From positions 2,356,001 to 2,420,000 of the forward strand of contig JAEUWY010000012.1 in the NCBI GenBank assembly GCA_022059125.1: DNA of 64,000 bases. The letters are read 5' to 3'. Below, piece by piece: positions 59,248-64,000 of this stretch. The first letter of the stretch is position 1. Each line of letters begins with the position of its first letter. Both the position numbers and the translations under genes were made by a program. Under the pieces are notes generated by a model that was not told where the DNA came from, did no database searches, and worked only from the letters and a program-made list of their open reading frames with translations. Source of the stretch: Corynespora cassiicola. Its lineage: Eukaryota > Ascomycota > Dothideomycetes > Pleosporales > Corynesporascaceae.

Positions 59248-61235
59248 TCATCTATTCTCAGAGTCAATAGCCACCCACCTATAATCCAGCTCGTTGGTAA
59301 TCATATTAGAAAGACTGAGATTTTGCCTCTCAAGCGAGATGGAGAGTCGAGAAAGCTCGTGCCCCATGAATGTATCATCCTGCTCCGACGCGCTATCTTC
59401 CTTCTCCTGCTTTTTGATCTCATTTCGAGATATCGTGAATCGCTCTCTCTTGGCCCGAGTCTCCATCTCTGCCAGAGTCTCCGCGGTATCCAGCAAAGCC
59501 GTTGTGAGCGAACCGCACTTCATAATAGCTAGTGCGCTTGACTTCCACAAAGGCACTCTATATCTTTTTGTGGAATAAATGACGAAGACGAAGAAAAAAG
59601 TCCCAACGACTTGATTGATAATTGGAAGAATAAGCCAGTTCCAGCGAATTTGATAAACAGTAGCACTGCTAGTACCGTACACGAGGGTATGGGAATCGTC
59701 GTTGGCGCGGATATTGTTTGTTATGCTCGTGGCTATGGCTTCGAACATGGCCGTGATATTGGAGGAATTGTAGATTGCTTGCATGGAATCCGGTCGGAAT
59801 TGAATCAAGCCGGGGGCTCCCACGTAGAATCCAGTAGTACCCCACGACTTGGTCCAATTTCGCGAGTGTGCAGACTCCCAGTCAGAAAATGTCCTTTCCA
59901 TGAGTCTGCTAATCGATTTAGCGGCTGTATGAGAGACATTATATCCCCCATCGAATGCGAAATCGGGATTCTCATCAGCGCATACGTCGCTCCATGGGCG
60001 AATGTCCGGTCGTGATGAATTGAGTGGCTGAACAGATCCTGGTATGATTTTTTGTTCTACCCTCATGGAATTCTCCTTTAGGATCCCTGCTTCGAAGCTA
60101 GAATCGATACTTTTGACGCAGTAATTTAAAATGCATTCCTTAGCGAGGAATTCATCTCGGTCCGGTATAGTTCGTTTAAGAACAGTAAGGGCCCAAATAT
60201 TGGATGGGTCATCCTTGGCTGTGACTGTCTCGGTCCAATTCATGCTGCCTTTAGTAACCATGCCTATTTCGTGATGTTCCGTTTTTTGAATGGATAGTCC
60301 GTTTGGTAATTCAAAAACTTCATAGTCACTGAGAAATGGAAATAGGTTAGCATCAGATGTGTCAAAAGTGATTAGTTGCTGCGACACGGTGTTATTAGTG
60401 TATTTTTTTTTTAGCTCTAACTTGTCCGAGATATCAGAACAAGAGCTGCAGACAGCCAAAGTTGAATACGAAGGCCATTTGCAGGATGCAGAAGGGCAAT
60501 GCGCACTAATCTTTGGGATCTCATTTACAGAGCTCGAGATACCCAAAGATACTGCGGCTTGCATTGCGTAATCTGCTGAAGTTTGATCAAGCGCGGTTTT
60601 GTCTGGACTCCCACCTGCACCACTGATCAGCGAAAAATTCGGCTTTTACACATGCATGTGAGGCTCACAATTCCATCTACTACCCATTTGATCATTTCCC
60701 TTCGAATATCTCATCGCTCTGGGGACTGTTGAAGAGTCGCGTGAGTTGTTCGTTTGTTGCTCTTCAAGCTTGATCACTTGCTGAAGAAAAGGGTCTACAG
60801 AAAGAGATATGATGACCACAATGGCACCAAAAGATGCAAAAGATCTTCAGATCTTCTTAGCTTCTTAGAATACAACCCCGTACTTGAGTGTTACCTGAGT
60901 CTGGATTGCCACAGAAGTATCAAACTTCCCTGAGGTCCACGGCTTGCTTCGTCGAGTGCAGCAAATCTGACAAGACTTGGACTATATCGAGAAAATTCTA
61001 TGTATTTCCATTGACCCAGACATGTCGATACAGTGAATAGTAGGGAGGTTTTGGAAAAAGTGGCAAGAGTGGAAACTAAAAAGTTCAAGGAAATATCGTG
61101 GCGGATTGGTTCATTGTTGAACAATGATAGCAAGAAAATGATTGTGGCGAACATGGCCCATGAGAAAACAGAAACGGTTATCTCTAGAGTCCATGTATCT
61201 TTGAAAAGCCACTTCCAGCCTCTTTTCGTCGTCAT
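59248..61235 (-). CDS. DUF3176 membrane protein, 613 aa
   Basis: Exons 60895-61235, 60669-60844 and 59248-60572 (614 codons). Exon 1 begins MTTKRGWKWLFKDTWTLEI and has two membrane segments (ITVSVFSWAMFATIIFLL and LVSTLATFSKTSLLFTVS), then FSRYSPSLVRFAALDEASRG, a family hallmark. Exon 2 contributes the third segment and VDPFLQQVI. A long Cys-containing, N-glycosylation-rich (NVS, NWT, NSS, NIT) outside domain follows, and a fourth segment (WLILPIINQVVGTFFFVFV) near the C-terminus. DUF3176 proteins are common in filamentous ascomycetes and of unknown role. The second donor is ambiguous (GTGAGC at 60668 preferred; GTAGTAG slightly upstream also keeps frame). It is divergent from the NRPS-like gene. 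Confidence 0.85.
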
Positions 61236-61598
61236 ACTTTCTAATAGTTATGGTTTGGGGGCCTCGAACACTGGGCAAGTGGGGATAACAAAATAGAAGT
61301 TGGCTGGCGCAAGACCTAACGAACACCACTTATATTAATTTGGGTTAGCACTGCCTCCGAAAATATATTAAACGCTCTGTCAGCTTACGGCTCGATGCGT
61401 GCTAGTGTACATCCATGCTATTCCCTGTAGAGTCGATCTGACTTGTCAGCGGGAATCCTTCCACCGCGTCACCTCCAGCCTTACTCTTCCCTGGGAAATT
61501 TTCATCGCACTCAGTCTTCCTTTTGATGAACAGCGAAAACGGAAAGCTCCATCTTTTTATCAAATTTCCAAGTTGGCACGTTGATTCACTCGTGTGCC
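61236..61598. promoter_or_regulatory. Divergent promoter, DUF3176 gene / NRPS-like gene
   Basis: Only 363 bp separate the two start codons, so the genes probably share regulatory sites. No clear TATA box or zinc-cluster palindrome was identified by eye. Confidence 0.5.
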
Positions 61599-64000
61599 AT
61601 GGCCGAGTACGGGAAACGCTTAATGCCTCAGGTCTTGGACCGTCACGCTGCCGTTACTCCCGATCGTCTGTATGCATCTATTCCGAAAGATTCCAACATG
61701 TACAGTGGATTTCAAGACGTTACATGCAGCGACATGGCCAGGTGTGTCAACTTCATGGCGCACTGGATCGTGGAGCAAATCGGCTCGACGCAGCAATTCG
61801 AGACCATTGCATACATTGGAATCCCCGACCTAAGGAGCGCCGCCGTGTTCTTGGGAGCGCTCAAGGCGGGATATAAAGTAAGCGAAAGATATGCAACATA
61901 TTGTTCTGTTTGGCTAAGGATCCCAGGTTCTCTTTCCGTCGCCTCGGAACCCGCAGGCTACCAACCTGTCGCTTATGGAGCAGACTGGATGCCGAAAGCT
62001 TTTGTATGCTGTAGAAGTTAGTCCCGTGACAAAACTTCTCGCCTTGCTTAACAAGTCTTTAAAAATTGCCGAAATACCTTCGTTTGATGAGATGATGAAC
62101 AGTCAGCCCGAAGCATTTCCGTACGATTACGAGTTTGAGAAAGTTAAAGACGACCCGGTGATTATTTTGCACTCATCTGGATCTACTGGTACGTTATCGA
62201 CAAGGAGAAATTACGATTAATAAATAACGCTTCAAGGCATTCCTAAACCCATCACCATGACCCATGCCAGCTTTGCTGTCGTGGATCATGACCGTAATCG
62301 GCCCACGGTGCCTGGTCGTAGAAACCGAGACTATTCCATTTTTGATTTCAAAGAAGGAGGGAGGTTCTATACAATCTTCCCCTACTTCCACGTAAGTCTC
62401 AAATTCAAGAGGGCAACCACCAAGATTCCTTTGCTAAGCTTGCAAATCAGCTGGCTGGATTCATGTGCGTGGTCGGTAGGTCACATCGTTTCCTGTGGCG
62501 TTTACAGTGAGCTAATTCGAGACAGTGAACCCGATCCTGACTGACACATCGAGCCCTGTGCTTGGACCTCCCTTGATGCCGCCAAGCGGTGTGCTGCTCA
62601 AGGAAATCATGAAACACCAGTCACTAAGAGCCCTCTATTTGCCACCATCCATCGCAGAGCAACTCTTGTCTGAGCCCGGTGGTCTCGATTTCTTCCGTGG
62701 CCTTGACTTCGTAGCCTACACAGGCGGCCCATTTTCTCCAGAGGCCGGCGCAAAGCTTTCTGCCGTGACTGAGCTATGTCCCTTCTACGGTTCCACCGAA
62801 GCCTTCCACCCGCCCCAGATAGTGCCCGAATCTGCGGAAGACTGGTCTTGGATGGAGTGGAGCCCCTATGCCAAGCTGGAGATGCAGCCCTCGGCCGAGG
62901 AAGAAGGCGCCTTTGAACTGGTCCTCTTCCCTGACTCGACTCCAGAGTCCATGTCTGCGCTCAGCCATAATCTTCCGGGAGTCACCGAATACCGCACCAA
63001 GGACTTGTTCAAGCAGCACCCACACAAGGCCGGCCTTTGGAAGTACTACGGCCGGAGAGACGACATCATCGTCCTTTCCAATGGCGCCAAATTCAACCCA
63101 GTACCCCTCGAGCTCGCCATCCAGAATCACGAAATGTTATCCGGCGCCTTGGTGGTTGGAATGGGACGCGTGCAGGCATCATTGCTTGTAGAAGCTAAGC
63201 CTCAGTTTAGTGATGGGCCCGTTATTGACGCGATATGGCCTGCAGTTGATCAGGCGAACAGACTTCTTCCTGCCCAAGGTCACATTATGAAGAATAGAAT
63301 CCTCGTGGCTAGTGAGCTGAAGCCCTTCGTTCGCGCTGGGAAGGGAACGGTCGTGCGAAGGCTGACCGAGCAGCGATATCAGACAGAGATTGACGCCCTG
63401 TACAGCAGGGTCAGTGATACGTCAGATAGGTCGTTGCCAATCCTCCAAGCGACTTCGACGCCCAGATTCAAGCTTGATTCTGTCACGACGTTTGTGGGCG
63501 AAACTGTCAAAGGAGTGATACCCGACATCAGCTCGTCGTCTGACGCGGACGATTTCTTTGCACACGGCCTGGACTCGGTGCGGATCAACCAGCTACTCAC
63601 CGATTTGCGCAAAGCGTTAAGGGATCAGGGAGTCCGAAATGATCTCGCGTGGATCGATACGCAGCTCATATTCCACAACTCAAATATCGGCAAGCTGGCT
63701 GCCGTGATATACGACTTTCTCATTACGGGCAAAGCCCCTGAGACTGAAAAGGACGACGTCAAGGTGTCTGTGATGAGGGATCTGCTCGAGAGATACAGCC
63801 AGGAACTGCCAAAGCTGCCCAAGGAAGTAGTGTCGAATTCCGGCCAAAAGGTTGTCCTGTTAATAGGATCGACGGGCTATCTCGGGCCACACATTGTTGC
63901 ATCGCTCCTGAAGAAGAACGACATAGGTACCATATACTGCCTCAACAGATCCCCAGACAGCGAACAACGCACACTATCTTCCCTGGACAAAATCACGGAC
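61599..64000 (+). CDS. NRPS-like adenylation-thiolation-reductase enzyme, partial
   Basis: Exons 61599-61877, 61927-62188, 62237-62391, 62451-62475 (only 25 nt) and 62526 to beyond 64000; about 732 residues are visible. Adenylation domain: ILHSSGSTGIPKP (about 175-187), FYGSTE (about 326) and GRRDDIIVLSNGAKFNP (about 416). Thiolation domain: DDFFAHGLDSVRINQLL, with the phosphopantetheine Ser near 589. Reductase domain start: VVLLIGSTGYLGPHIVASLL (about 683), a Rossmann GxxGxxG fold. There is no condensation domain before the adenylation domain. Enzymes of this alpha-aminoadipate-reductase-like type activate a carboxylic acid and release it as aldehyde or alcohol with NADPH. The substrate is unknown. 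Typical length is near 1050 residues, so about 30 percent lies off the edge. Confidence 0.9.

Noticed and set aside
60650..60680. GTAGTAG as the donor of DUF3176 intron 2
   Set aside because: It keeps frame, but GTGAGC a few bases downstream is closer to the consensus; listed only as alternative.

Overview
The window is 64 kb of chromosomal DNA from a filamentous ascomycete (Pezizomycotina). The evidence is intron-rich genes with short introns (about 45-110 bp), fungal branch sites (CTAAC/CTGAC) and lineage-typical families: Clr5-ankyrin, HET, DUF3176, NRPS-like reductase and a CrpA-type copper ATPase. I cannot name the species; Dothideomycetes would fit but is a weak guess. No tRNA, rRNA, CRISPR array or intact transposon was seen.

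Left edge (1-2.9 kb): a broken locus. A truncated ankyrin-type gene with an in-frame stop meets, tail to tail at about 872-881, a glycosyltransferase family 8 pseudogene with three in-frame stops. From 3 to 13 kb: a Clr5-ankyrin protein on the minus strand, a small membrane protein, the vacuolar effluxer Atg22 and mitochondrial ribosomal protein uL15m. From 12.9 to 23.1 kb: a gene desert of about 10 kb, GC-rich on its right side, with simple repeats, G-runs, a hairpin and an abrupt strand-composition switch. It lies upstream of a long Pho85-type cyclin (Clg1/Pcl-like).

From 27.8 to 37 kb: a HET-domain protein, an AT-rich stretch, then a sugar transporter (with CreA-type sites and a TATA box upstream) that converges on a Gfo/Idh/MocA oxidoreductase. 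From 37 to 49 kb: an AT-rich spacer, a copper-exporting P1B-ATPase with a Cys-rich N-terminus, a ketoreductase-like SDR convergent with a zinc-type alcohol dehydrogenase, and the splicing factor MFAP1 divergent from the dehydrogenase.

From 48.7 to 64 kb: a protein kinase with a 20-nt first exon, indoleamine 2,3-dioxygenase (first step of the kynurenine/NAD pathway), a GTPBP1-like GTPase, a DUF7730 protein, and a divergent pair of a DUF3176 membrane protein and an NRPS-like adenylation-thiolation-reductase gene that runs off the right edge. Housekeeping genes (atg22, mrpl10, cyclin, mfap1, gtpbp1) alternate with accessory genes (ankyrin, HET, NRPS-like, transporter). Exon boundaries were built by hand from frame, splice sites and family conservation; each listed model keeps an open frame across all junctions.
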